Shown here piece by piece: positions 1 to 6,247 of a DNA stretch of 6,801 nucleotides; the stretch's first letter is position 1; every line of letters begins with the position of its first letter. The stretch comes from Betaproteobacteria bacterium (GTDB lineage: Bacteria > Pseudomonadota > Gammaproteobacteria > Burkholderiales > SG8-39), in contig JAAOZY010000278.1 of the NCBI GenBank assembly GCA_012274205.1, positions 1 to 6,801 of the forward strand, written 5' to 3'. Under the pieces are notes generated by a model that saw nothing but the letters and a program-made list of their open reading frames with translations, did no database searches and was not told the DNA's origin. A program made the translations under genes and the position numbers.

Positions 1-634
1 TCACATTCCAGCCGCCCGAGATCTCGAACGGGTAGACGGCGGTCTGCGCGTTGGCGATCGCGATCGAACCGGCGGGCACGAGCGTGCGCGGGCTCGCGCG
101 CCGCGGCCCCGCCAGCCTGGCGTCGAGGCCGCCGATATACGGCTGCCCCGGCGCGAAGCCCATCATCAGCACGCGGTGCTCCGGGCCGGCATGGCGGCGC
201 ACGAGCTCCGCCGCCGAAAGCTTCACCTGCGCCGCCACTTCCTGCAGGTCCGGGGCGAAATCCGCCTCGTAGCACACCGGGACCTCGAGCAGGGATGCGC
301 GTGCGCGCCGCGCGCGCAGCCCGCCGTGCAGGCATTCCTCCAGCAGGCGTGCGGCGGCGGCCACAGGATCAAGTCCCGCCGGCGCGCGCGCATGATCGAT
401 GTGCAGCGCGAGCGAACCGAGCGCAGGAACGATATCGCCTATCCAGGGCACATCCCTGGCGCGCAGCGCCTCGGCAAGCTGTTGCAGCCGCGCGTTCACC
501 TCGAGGTCCAGGCTGGTGCCGAATTCGGCCAATACCGCCGAATCGCCCAAGGGAAAGATCCTGAATCCGCTGCCCGCGGCCGCTACGCTGCCTGCGGCGC
601 CGTCGGTGAGCTTGAATTTGCGGTTCGCGCGCAA
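1..634 (-). CDS. pxpB: 5-oxoprolinase subunit PxpB (KipI/allophanate hydrolase subunit 1-like), 3' end cut by window
   Basis: PxpB acts with PxpA and PxpC in the cytoplasm to hydrolyse 5-oxoproline (pyroglutamate) to glutamate using ATP; older annotations call it KipI or allophanate hydrolase subunit 1. I read 211 uninterrupted codons. Family landmarks in order, counted from the TTG at 634: FRIFPLGDSAVLAEFG (24-39), LEVPVCYEADFAPDL (116-130), then the signature GFAPGQPYIGGLD (159-171) and the stretch around PRTLVPAGSIAIANAQTAVYP (182-202). Members usually have F where Q164 stands. The family is about 220-240 residues, so roughly the last 30 residues lie outside. The start is uncertain: no ATG exists in this frame between the conserved N-terminus and the upstream stop at 800-802. 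TTG 634 is chosen because a possible extended -10 at 681-689 would exclude the in-frame GTG 769 and TTG 739, but it has no Shine-Dalgarno sequence and would add about 15 unconserved residues. pxpC would be expected next, beyond the edge. Family assignment is firm; the start is not. Confidence 0.88.
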   Translation of the reverse strand, partial: MRANRKFKLTDGAAGSVAAAGSGFRIFPLGDSAVLAEFGTSLDLEVNARLQQLAEALRARDVPWIGDIVPALGSLALHIDHARAPAGLDPVAAAARLLEECLHGGLRARRARASLLEVPVCYEADFAPDLQEVAAQVKLSAAELVRRHAGPEHRVLMMGFAPGQPYIGGLDARLAGPRRASPRTLVPAGSIAIANAQTAVYPFEISGGWNV

Positions 635-680
635 GGGAACGAGGGCGTGGACGCCAGGGGTGAAATGAGGGGTCGGGGAA

Positions 681-689
681 ATTCTACCA
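681..689 (-). promoter_or_regulatory. possible extended -10 promoter for pxpB
   Basis: On the minus strand the sequence reads TGGTAGAAT: a TGn extension followed by TAGAAT, five of six matches to TATAAT. No good -35 hexamer lies 16-18 bp upstream. It sits about 47 bp before the candidate TTG start of pxpB and after the stop of the upstream gene, so the position is sensible. Inferred from pattern only. Confidence 0.35.
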
Positions 690-799
690 CCCGCGGCTCT
701 GGCGCCAGGATATCCGGCCCAGGCCGGCGGCCTGCACAAAACCGCGAGAGCGTGGAATCGGCACGGCACGCAGTGGCACGGCCGCAGCCGCGCGTCCTG

Positions 800-2338
800 C
801 TACATGAAGAACATGGCGCCGCGGAAGTCGGTGAAATAACGCGGCGCCCTGCGCTCGATGCGTATCTCTTTCACTTCGGCGTCCGCTGCGGGGGCGGGTG
901 CCGCCGCATGCTGCGACAGCGCCACCACGATCACCGTGGGCGCGGGCTGCGGCACGTGATCCCCGTGTCGCGCCGGTTCGGCCTGCAGCTGCGCCACTTG
1001 CACCGGCCGCGCCGCAATCGGCTGCGGCGCGACGGCAAGTTCGCGCGCGAGCGCATGCAGCTCCCCGGATTCCCGCGCCGCGTGCAGCTCGAGCGGCAGC
1101 GGCTCCAGTGTCGCCACCACCGCAATGGCCGGCCCCGCTTCCGCCAGCGCGGCCGGCAGTGCGCGCCCGGGTTCCTGTTCAGTTGCGACCACCGCCGGAA
1201 TCGGCTGGGGCTCCAGCGTCGCCACCATTTCAGCGGCCGGCACGCGCGGCGCCTGCGCAAGCAGCGACGCAAGCCCGGCTTGCCCTTCGGACTGCGTCGC
1301 CAGCGCGACCGCCTGCGGTTCCAGCGTCGCCGCGGCCAGGACCGGCGCGGCAGACTTCGGCACGACAGCGGTTTGCGTGTCGGCTGCGCGCGCACGCGCG
1401 GCGGGCGCGCCGATCTCGATGTCCCGCGGCAGCAGGCTCGGCCGCGACTTCGCCGAGGCAAGCAACAGGCGGCCGCCCGGCGCCGCCGCCACCTGCATCA
1501 AGCCGGCCGCATGCCGCTGCGATTCGCGCTGCATCTGCGCGTAGAGCAAGGCATAGCGGTAGAAGCGCTGCACTTCGGCGCTCTCGCGCGCATCCGCCGC
1601 GGCGCTCATTACAGGCGGCGCGTCGCGCTGGGTCGACCGGCGCGCCGCGGCAGGCACGCGGAACAGTCCTGCAAAAATGCCGGTTTCGCGCCCGGCCCCG
1701 ACCAGACGGCTCAGATTGATCGCCTCGGTGTCGGGCGCGGTAAGCAGCACGCGCAGATTCAACATGGCCGCATGCGCAAGCTCCACCGTCCTGCCCGGGT
1801 TCAGCAATACGTCTCCGCCGGCGCTCGAGAGCGCCTGCGCGTCCTCGCCGATGACGTAGATGCTGCCCCCGGCGAGCGCAGTCAACTGCGCAGGCCGGTC
1901 CGGATGCGACGCGCGCTCCGACGCAAGCGCCATGTGCGGCAGGCGCAGCGAAGTGCTGATGGCACCGGCCAGATTCAGGTTCACGCCCGTGCCGCTGACC
2001 CTGCCGTCGCTGAGGAAATACACGCTGCCATTGGAACTGACGGCGCCCAGATTGTTGAGCGACTGCGGATCGAATACCTGATTGACCACGACGCTTTGCG
2101 CACTGGGCTGGATGAACTTCACCACTTCGCCCGCGCCGACATGGAAGCCGGGCCAGTTGATCTGGGTGCGCGCGCTGGTGCTGGTGACGGTGAGCGTCGC
2201 CGGGTTGTAGCTCGCGCTGCCGGCGCTGACCACCGGCGCCAGCGGGCCGGCGACCGCGCATCCGGCCCAGGCGCAAGCGGCCGCAAGGCAAAGCAATTTG
2301 CGCGATAGGCTGCAGTCTGCTGCTGTCACTGCCGTCAT
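800..2338 (-). CDS. exported short filamentous-haemagglutinin/TPS-domain-like protein with Ala/Pro-rich repeat tail
   Basis: A 512-residue protein of unknown role. Residues 1-30 look like a Sec signal peptide (basic SRK, hydrophobic core, AVA|GP cleavage); the WAGC at 24-27 is a poor lipobox alternative. Residues about 40-130 resemble the haemagglutination-activity (two-partner secretion) domain: TQINWPGFHVGAGEVVKFIQPS, VVVNQVF, SSNGSVYFLSDGRV, then NLAGAISTSLRL. The usual NPNG turn is altered to LSDGR. Residues 157-225 (GGSIYVIGEDAQAL, GGDVLLNPGRTVEL, LLTAPDTEAINLS, TGIFAGLFR) match the blade-like segment that follows this domain in betaproteobacterial filamentous haemagglutinin-family proteins. 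The long beta-helix expected next is absent. Instead there is a helical Arg/Gln-rich stretch (250-285) and an Ala/Pro/Glu-rich tail (300-485) with ATLEP at 337, 373 and 409, and a charged-then-aromatic end (YFTDFRGAMFFM). No TpsB transporter lies in view. It is separated from purM by 120 bp on the same strand. The ATG at 2338 has only a weak ribosome binding site; GTG at residue 4 is an alternative. Confidence 0.75.
   Translation of the reverse strand: MTAVTAADCSLSRKLLCLAAACAWAGCAVAGPLAPVVSAGSASYNPATLTVTSTSARTQINWPGFHVGAGEVVKFIQPSAQSVVVNQVFDPQSLNNLGAVSSNGSVYFLSDGRVSGTGVNLNLAGAISTSLRLPHMALASERASHPDRPAQLTALAGGSIYVIGEDAQALSSAGGDVLLNPGRTVELAHAAMLNLRVLLTAPDTEAINLSRLVGAGRETGIFAGLFRVPAAARRSTQRDAPPVMSAAADARESAEVQRFYRYALLYAQMQRESQRHAAGLMQVAAAPGGRLLLASAKSRPSLLPRDIEIGAPAARARAADTQTAVVPKSAAPVLAAATLEPQAVALATQSEGQAGLASLLAQAPRVPAAEMVATLEPQPIPAVVATEQEPGRALPAALAEAGPAIAVVATLEPLPLELHAARESGELHALARELAVAPQPIAARPVQVAQLQAEPARHGDHVPQPAPTVIVVALSQHAAAPAPAADAEVKEIRIERRAPRYFTDFRGAMFFM
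1103..1426 (-). repeat. three 108-bp in-frame tandem units (36 residues each) with ATLEP core
   Basis: Within the tail of the haemagglutinin-like gene, plus-strand segments beginning CTCCAGTGTCGCCACCA (1103), CTCCAGCGTCGCCACCA (1211) and TTCCAGCGTCGCCGCGG (1319) recur at exactly 108-bp spacing. The first two also share GGCCGGC at offset 24. They encode ATLEP at residues 409, 373 and 337. Outside the core the units are divergent but keep an Ala/Pro/Glu-rich composition, so this looks like an old duplicated module rather than a recent DNA expansion. The unit boundaries are my choice. Confidence 0.65.
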
Positions 2339-2368
2339 TGGGCCCCGGAGCGGCTATGCCACGCGTCC

Positions 2369-2377
2369 AATCTAGCA
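2369..2377 (-). promoter_or_regulatory. possible extended -10 promoter for the haemagglutinin-like gene
   Basis: The minus strand reads TGCTAGATT, a TGn extension plus TAGATT (four of six to TATAAT), in the 120-bp gap after purM and about 30 bp before the ATG at 2338. No convincing -35 is present. The rest of the gap (2339-2458) holds no clear terminator hairpin with a T-tract for purM, so read-through from purM is also possible. Confidence 0.3.
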
Positions 2378-2458
2378 CAAGTTCCGCGCGCTTGCCCCCT
2401 GCGCCGCAGCCGCCAAATGCCAGTGCGACGCCCTCGCGATGCGGAACGAAACCTTCGC

Positions 2459-3502
<1,044 letters not shown>

Positions 3503-3505
3503 GAT

Positions 3506-3534
3506 TTGTAAGTTTCCCGGGTTGCGGCTACAGT
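3506..3534 (+). promoter_or_regulatory. possible sigma-70 promoter for the permease-hda unit
   Basis: TTGTAA at 3506-3511 and TACAGT at 3529-3534 are separated by 17 bp, each matching four of six consensus bases. Initiation would fall near 3541, at the edge of the palindrome at 3541-3555, giving a leader of about 25 nt before the ATG at 3566. It overlaps the start region of the divergent purM, so the two transcripts may interfere. Inference from motif and spacing. Confidence 0.35.
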
Positions 3535-3540
3535 TTCGGG

Positions 3541-3555
3541 CTTTGCAGCGCAAAG
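3541..3555. repeat. 15-bp perfect inverted repeat CTTTGC-AGC-GCAAAG between purM and permease
   Basis: CTTTGC and GCAAAG pair perfectly around a 3-nt centre in the 63-bp divergent intergenic region. It could be a dimeric repressor operator or a small hairpin at the start of the permease leader. The half-site order is opposite to that of the E. coli PurR box (GCAAAC then GTTTGC), so it is not evidence for PurR control. Confidence 0.5.
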
Positions 3556-3565
3556 TTTACTCGAA

Positions 3566-4630
3566 ATGACGCCCAAAATCCTGGCTGAGCCGAACAATCT
3601 GTGGTGGTTCATCCCCGCCGCGGTGCTGGTCGCACTGCTGTATTTCCTCAGCCCGATACTGGCGCCTTTCCTGTTTGCCGCCATCCTCGCCTACATCAGC
3701 AACCCGGCGGTCAGCTGGCTCGCGCGCCACCGGGTGCCGCGCGCCCTGGGCGCGGTCATCGTGCTGCTCGCCCTTGTCGGCATCCTCGTGCTGCTGCTGC
3801 TGATCCTGCTGCCGCTGTTCATCAAGGAAATGCGCCTGCTGTGGGAGCGCCTGCCGGCGTTTCTGGTGCAAGTCAACGACCACCTGCTGCCCTGGCTCAG
3901 GCAACGGTTCGGCGTCGAGCTGCAGTTAGACCCCGCCGCGCTCAGGAACCTTGCGAGCGAAAGCCTGCAGGGCGCCGATGGGCTGGGCATGAAGCTGCTC
4001 GCGTCGCTTCGCATCGGCGGGCTCGCTGTGCTCGGCTTCGTGGTCAATCTGCTGCTGGTGCCGGTGGTGCTGTTCTATCTGCTGCGTGACTGGAACCTGC
4101 TGCTCGCGCGCATCGAAGGCCTGCTGCCGCGGCGCTGGCATCCGCGGATTACCCGCATGGCCAGCGAGATCGATGCGGTGCTGGCCGAGTTCCTGCGCGG
4201 GCAGATTGCGGTGATGCTGCTGATGAGCGTGCTCTACGTGTTCGGACTGTGGCTGGCCGGGCTGCAATTCGCGCTGCCGATAGGCATCATTGCCGGCATG
4301 CTGGTGTTCATCCCCTATATCGGCATGCTTACCGGCCTCACGCTCGCGACCCTGGCCGCGCTGATGCAGTTCGGCAGCCTCGGCGGCCTCATCCCCATCT
4401 GGATCGTGATCGGCATCGGCCACGCCCTGGAAAGCATGCTGGTGACGCCGCTGCTCGTAGGCAAGCGTATCGGGCTGCATCCGGTGGCCGTAATCTTCGC
4501 CTTGCTCGCCTTCGGTCAGCTCTTCGGCTTCTTCGGCGTGCTGCTGGCGCTGCCCGCGAGCGCCGCCCTGCTGGTGGGCTTGCGCCATCTGGGCACCCAG
4601 TATCGCAACAGCAGCCTTTACGGCAAATGA
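3566..4630 (+). CDS. AI-2E family transporter / PerM-type permease
   Basis: A 354-residue polytopic inner-membrane protein of the AI-2E exporter family (formerly UPF0118, PerM). Members have been linked to autoinducer-2 export or Na+(Li+)/H+ antiport; the substrate here cannot be told from sequence. Hydrophobic segments lie near 12-28, 30-46, 60-85, 150-173, 213-232, 236-256, 258-296 and 303-338, with the family's soluble amphipathic loop between about 87 and 148. Family motifs are visible: FIPYIG (248-253) and PLLVGKRIGLHPVAVIFALLAFG (295-317, split across the last two segments), plus VPVVLFYLLRDW (165-176). Length is normal. The start ATG has no strong Shine-Dalgarno sequence. Its stop overlaps the hda start as ATGA, and this permease-hda pairing is common in betaproteobacteria. 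No function joining permease and replication control is established. Confidence 0.93.
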   Translation: MTPKILAEPNNLWWFIPAAVLVALLYFLSPILAPFLFAAILAYISNPAVSWLARHRVPRALGAVIVLLALVGILVLLLLILLPLFIKEMRLLWERLPAFLVQVNDHLLPWLRQRFGVELQLDPAALRNLASESLQGADGLGMKLLASLRIGGLAVLGFVVNLLLVPVVLFYLLRDWNLLLARIEGLLPRRWHPRITRMASEIDAVLAEFLRGQIAVMLLMSVLYVFGLWLAGLQFALPIGIIAGMLVFIPYIGMLTGLTLATLAALMQFGSLGGLIPIWIVIGIGHALESMLVTPLLVGKRIGLHPVAVIFALLAFGQLFGFFGVLLALPASAALLVGLRHLGTQYRNSSLYGK

Positions 4631-5301
4631 TGCAGCAACTTCTGCTGCAGCTTGCGCCGCCGCCCGCGCCCACGCTGGACAACTTCGTTGCCGGGCGCAA
4701 TGCCGCAGCGCTGCAGGCCCTGCGCGATATCGCCGCCGGCGCGCCGGGCGAGCGCTTCGTCTATCTGTGGGGCGCGCCCGGCAGCGGCCGCACGCACCTG
4801 CTGCGCGGCCTGGTGCAGGCGACGAGCGGGCGCCAGGCCCTCTATCTCGACAAGCTGCCGGGCGCCGAAGCGCCCGGGGATGGCGTGATCGCCATCGACG
4901 ACGTGCAGCGGCTGGGCGCAGGCGATCAGGTGGCGCTGTTCGACCTGTACAACCGGGTGCGCACCGCGAGCGGCGCCCTGGTGGCGGGCGGCGACGCCGC
5001 GCCGGCGCAACTGGCACTGCGCGAAGACCTGCGCAGCCGGCTCGGCTGGGGCCTCGCGTTCCAGCTGCACCCGCTGTCGGACCAGGAGAAGGCCGCAGCC
5101 TTGCGCGCGCAGGCGCGCGCGCGCGCGCTCGCGCTGCCCGAGGACGCCCTCGCCTACCTGCTGCAGCACGCACCGCGCGACATGGCGAGCCTGATTGCGA
5201 TACTCGAAGCGCTGGACCGGCATTCGCTCGAACAAAAACGCCCGATCACCCTGCCGCTGGTGCGGGATGCCCTGGGATGGATCAGGGACGCTCGCGCCTG
5301 A
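4627..5301 (+). CDS. hda: DnaA regulatory inactivator Hda
   Basis: Hda is a DnaA-related AAA+ protein that, bound to the DNA-loaded sliding clamp, stimulates hydrolysis of DnaA-bound ATP and so prevents re-initiation. The product is 224 residues, typical of Hda and lacking the DNA-binding domain IV of DnaA. The N-terminus has QLLLQL (4-9), which fits the clamp-binding motif QLxLxL, followed by PTLDNFVAGRN (15-25). The P-loop is GAPGSGRT (49-56), with Arg in place of the usual Lys, as is usual in Hda proteins. Walker B is VIAIDD (87-92). LREDLRSRLGWG (131-142) corresponds to the box VII arginine-finger region, and residues 143-224 form the helical lid. ATG 4627 overlaps the permease stop codon; a second ATG follows immediately at 4630. 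With no visible Shine-Dalgarno sequence, translation is probably coupled to the permease. A (GC)8 run at 5113-5128 codes for alternating Arg/Ala in the lid. Confidence 0.94.
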   Translation: MMQQLLLQLAPPPAPTLDNFVAGRNAAALQALRDIAAGAPGERFVYLWGAPGSGRTHLLRGLVQATSGRQALYLDKLPGAEAPGDGVIAIDDVQRLGAGDQVALFDLYNRVRTASGALVAGGDAAPAQLALREDLRSRLGWGLAFQLHPLSDQEKAAALRAQARARALALPEDALAYLLQHAPRDMASLIAILEALDRHSLEQKRPITLPLVRDALGWIRDARA

Positions 5302-5324
5302 GCTCGGCGGGGCGCTGAATGGCT

Positions 5325-5398
5325 GTAACAAAACGAGGGGACACGTCCCCTCGTGCTCCCCTAAGCAAGCCCGTAACAATATGGCTTTTGTTACGGGC
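5325..5398. repeat. nested inverted-repeat element in hda-HAD gap (possible REP/MITE-like or RNA switch)
   Basis: The gap 5302-5425 contains two perfect palindromes. The first pairs 5333-5342 with 5345-5354 (core GAGGGGAC/GTCCCCTC around AC). The second pairs 5369-5379 with 5388-5398 (GCCCGTAACAA/TTGTTACGGGC) around an 8-nt loop. In addition GTAACAAAA at 5325-5333 is the exact reverse complement of TTTTGTTAC at 5386-5394, so the outer arm and the left arm of the second hairpin compete for the same partner. Neither hairpin is followed by a T-tract on the plus strand, so a standard terminator for hda is not supported. No protein-coding gene is seen in this gap. Confidence 0.7.
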
Positions 5399-5414
5399 AC
5401 TTAGACAACGAAAA

Positions 5415-5428
5415 AAGGAATCGCATTG
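5415..5428 (+). promoter_or_regulatory. Shine-Dalgarno AAGGAA deciding the TTG start of the HAD gene
   Basis: AAGGAA at 5415-5420 lies 5 nt before TTG 5426. This good spacing, and the fact that the catalytic DLDNT motif comes only a few residues later, support TTG as the true start although no ATG is present. Confidence 0.7.
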
Positions 5429-6088
5429 GAACTGGTTCTGTTCGATCTGGACAACACCCTGCTCGCCGGCGACAGCGATTACGAATGGGCGCAATTCCTG
5501 ATCGACCAGGGGGTGCTCGAACGCGCCAGCTACGAGCAGCGCAATGAGGAATTTTTCGAGCAGTACAAGGCCGGCCGGCTCGACATCTACGCCTTCCTCG
5601 ACTTCCAGCTGGCGCCGCTGGCGCGTTACCCGCGCGCCCAGCTCGATGCCTGGCGCGGGCTGTTCATGGCGCAGAAAATCCTGCCGCTGATTTCGGGCGC
5701 CGCGCGCCGGCTGGTCGGTGACAGCCTGCGCGATGGGCATCTGTGCGCCATCGTGACCGCCACCAATTCCTTTGTCACCGCGCCGATCGCGCGCGAATTC
5801 GGCGTGGCGCATCTGGTCGCCACCGAGCCCGAGGAGGTCGACGGACGATTCACCGGCAAAGTGAGCGGCACACCCTGCTTTCGCGAGGGCAAGGTCGCCC
5901 GGGTAGAGCAGTGGCTCGCGGGACTGGGCAGGCGCTGGGAGGATTTTACCGGCTCGCGCTTCTACAGCGATTCGCACAACGATCTGCCGCTGCTGGAGCG
6001 GGTCACGCGTCCGATCGCGGTCCGCCCGGACCAGCCGCTGAGGCGGGCGGCGCTGGCGCGCGGCTGGGAGATCATCGCGCTCGACTAG
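5426..6088 (+). CDS. HAD-IB family hydrolase (SerB-like phosphatase)
   Basis: A 220-residue cytoplasmic phosphatase of the haloacid dehalogenase superfamily, subfamily IB, the group that includes phosphoserine phosphatase SerB and the Caulobacter CicA-like proteins. All four catalytic motifs are present: FDLDNT with nucleophile D7 and acid D9; T111 in AIVTATN (motif II); K156 in the REGKVARV stretch (motif III); and YSDSHNDLPLLE with D182 and D186 (motif IV). The helical cap is residues about 15-85. The substrate is not determined: related proteins act on phosphoserine, histidinol phosphate or other small phosphomonoesters. It is 124 bp downstream of hda and 159 bp upstream of pcnB, a position in which a HAD protein is often found in betaproteobacteria. 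The start is TTG with a clear ribosome binding site. No sign of truncation. Confidence 0.93.
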   Translation: MELVLFDLDNTLLAGDSDYEWAQFLIDQGVLERASYEQRNEEFFEQYKAGRLDIYAFLDFQLAPLARYPRAQLDAWRGLFMAQKILPLISGAARRLVGDSLRDGHLCAIVTATNSFVTAPIAREFGVAHLVATEPEEVDGRFTGKVSGTPCFREGKVARVEQWLAGLGRRWEDFTGSRFYSDSHNDLPLLERVTRPIAVRPDQPLRRAALARGWEIIALD

Positions 6089-6122
6089 GCCCGCGCGCCG
6101 CAGGCAGACGCCGAATTTGAGG

Positions 6123-6128
6123 TATCAT
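6123..6128 (+). promoter_or_regulatory. possible -10 element for pcnB
   Basis: TATCAT matches TATAAT at five of six positions and lies about 35 bp after the HAD stop. No -35 hexamer of quality lies 16-18 bp upstream, so this is weak. If used, the pcnB leader would be about 110 nt and would include the hairpin at 6147-6183. Confidence 0.3.
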
Positions 6129-6146
6129 GCCGCCCATTGTGGCCGT

Positions 6147-6183
6147 GCCTCCGCATCCCCCAGGCCAGGGGCGAGGCGGAGGC
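6147..6183 (+). other. GC-rich stem-loop in the presumed pcnB leader
   Basis: GCCTCCGC (6147-6154) pairs with GCGGAGGC (6176-6183), and inside it CCCC (6157-6160) can pair with GGGG (6168-6171) around a C-AGGCCA loop. There is no following T-tract, so it is not a classic terminator for the HAD gene. It lies 65-100 nt before the pcnB start and may shape the leader. The remaining gap to 6247 shows no ribosome binding site or second gene. Confidence 0.5.
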
Positions 6184-6247
6184 TGTTATCCACGCAAATT
6201 CGAATCCGCCGGCAGACCGGCTCCGAGCCCTTTACTATTCCCGCATT

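Noticed and set aside
1103..1426. CRISPR-like or minisatellite array
   Set aside because: Only three units, in frame inside a coding region, with divergent sequence between the short cores.
176..2308. A 710-codon open frame on the plus strand across pxpB and the haemagglutinin-like gene
   Set aside because: It is rich in Arg, His and Gln, has no domain-like segments, and lies antisense to two genes with clear family motifs. This is the usual antisense shadow in high-GC DNA.
2390..2425. Sigma-54-type promoter upstream of the haemagglutinin-like gene
   Set aside because: A TGGCAT sequence is present on the minus strand but the GG-N10-GC spacing does not fit.
3541..3555. PurR operator in front of purM
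   Set aside because: The half-sites are in the reverse order and the centre differs from the PurR consensus; only the CGCAAA-like bases match.
3926..5173. A 415-codon open frame on the minus strand opposite the permease and hda
   Set aside because: Low-complexity Arg/Ala composition and full overlap with two well-identified genes on the other strand; a composition artefact.
5333..5398. Rho-independent terminator after hda
   Set aside because: Both stems are strong, but neither is followed by a T-run on the plus strand, and the second stem is AT-rich at its loop end.
5381..5404. Seven-codon reading frame (MAFVTGT) beginning in the loop of the second hairpin, a possible leader peptide
   Set aside because: No ribosome binding site and no regulatory codon run; expected by chance.
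5319..5501. Small plus-strand frame starting in the hda-HAD gap and running into the HAD gene out of frame
   Set aside because: Its N-terminus is only the translation of the palindromic element and the rest overlaps the catalytic start of the HAD protein in the wrong frame.
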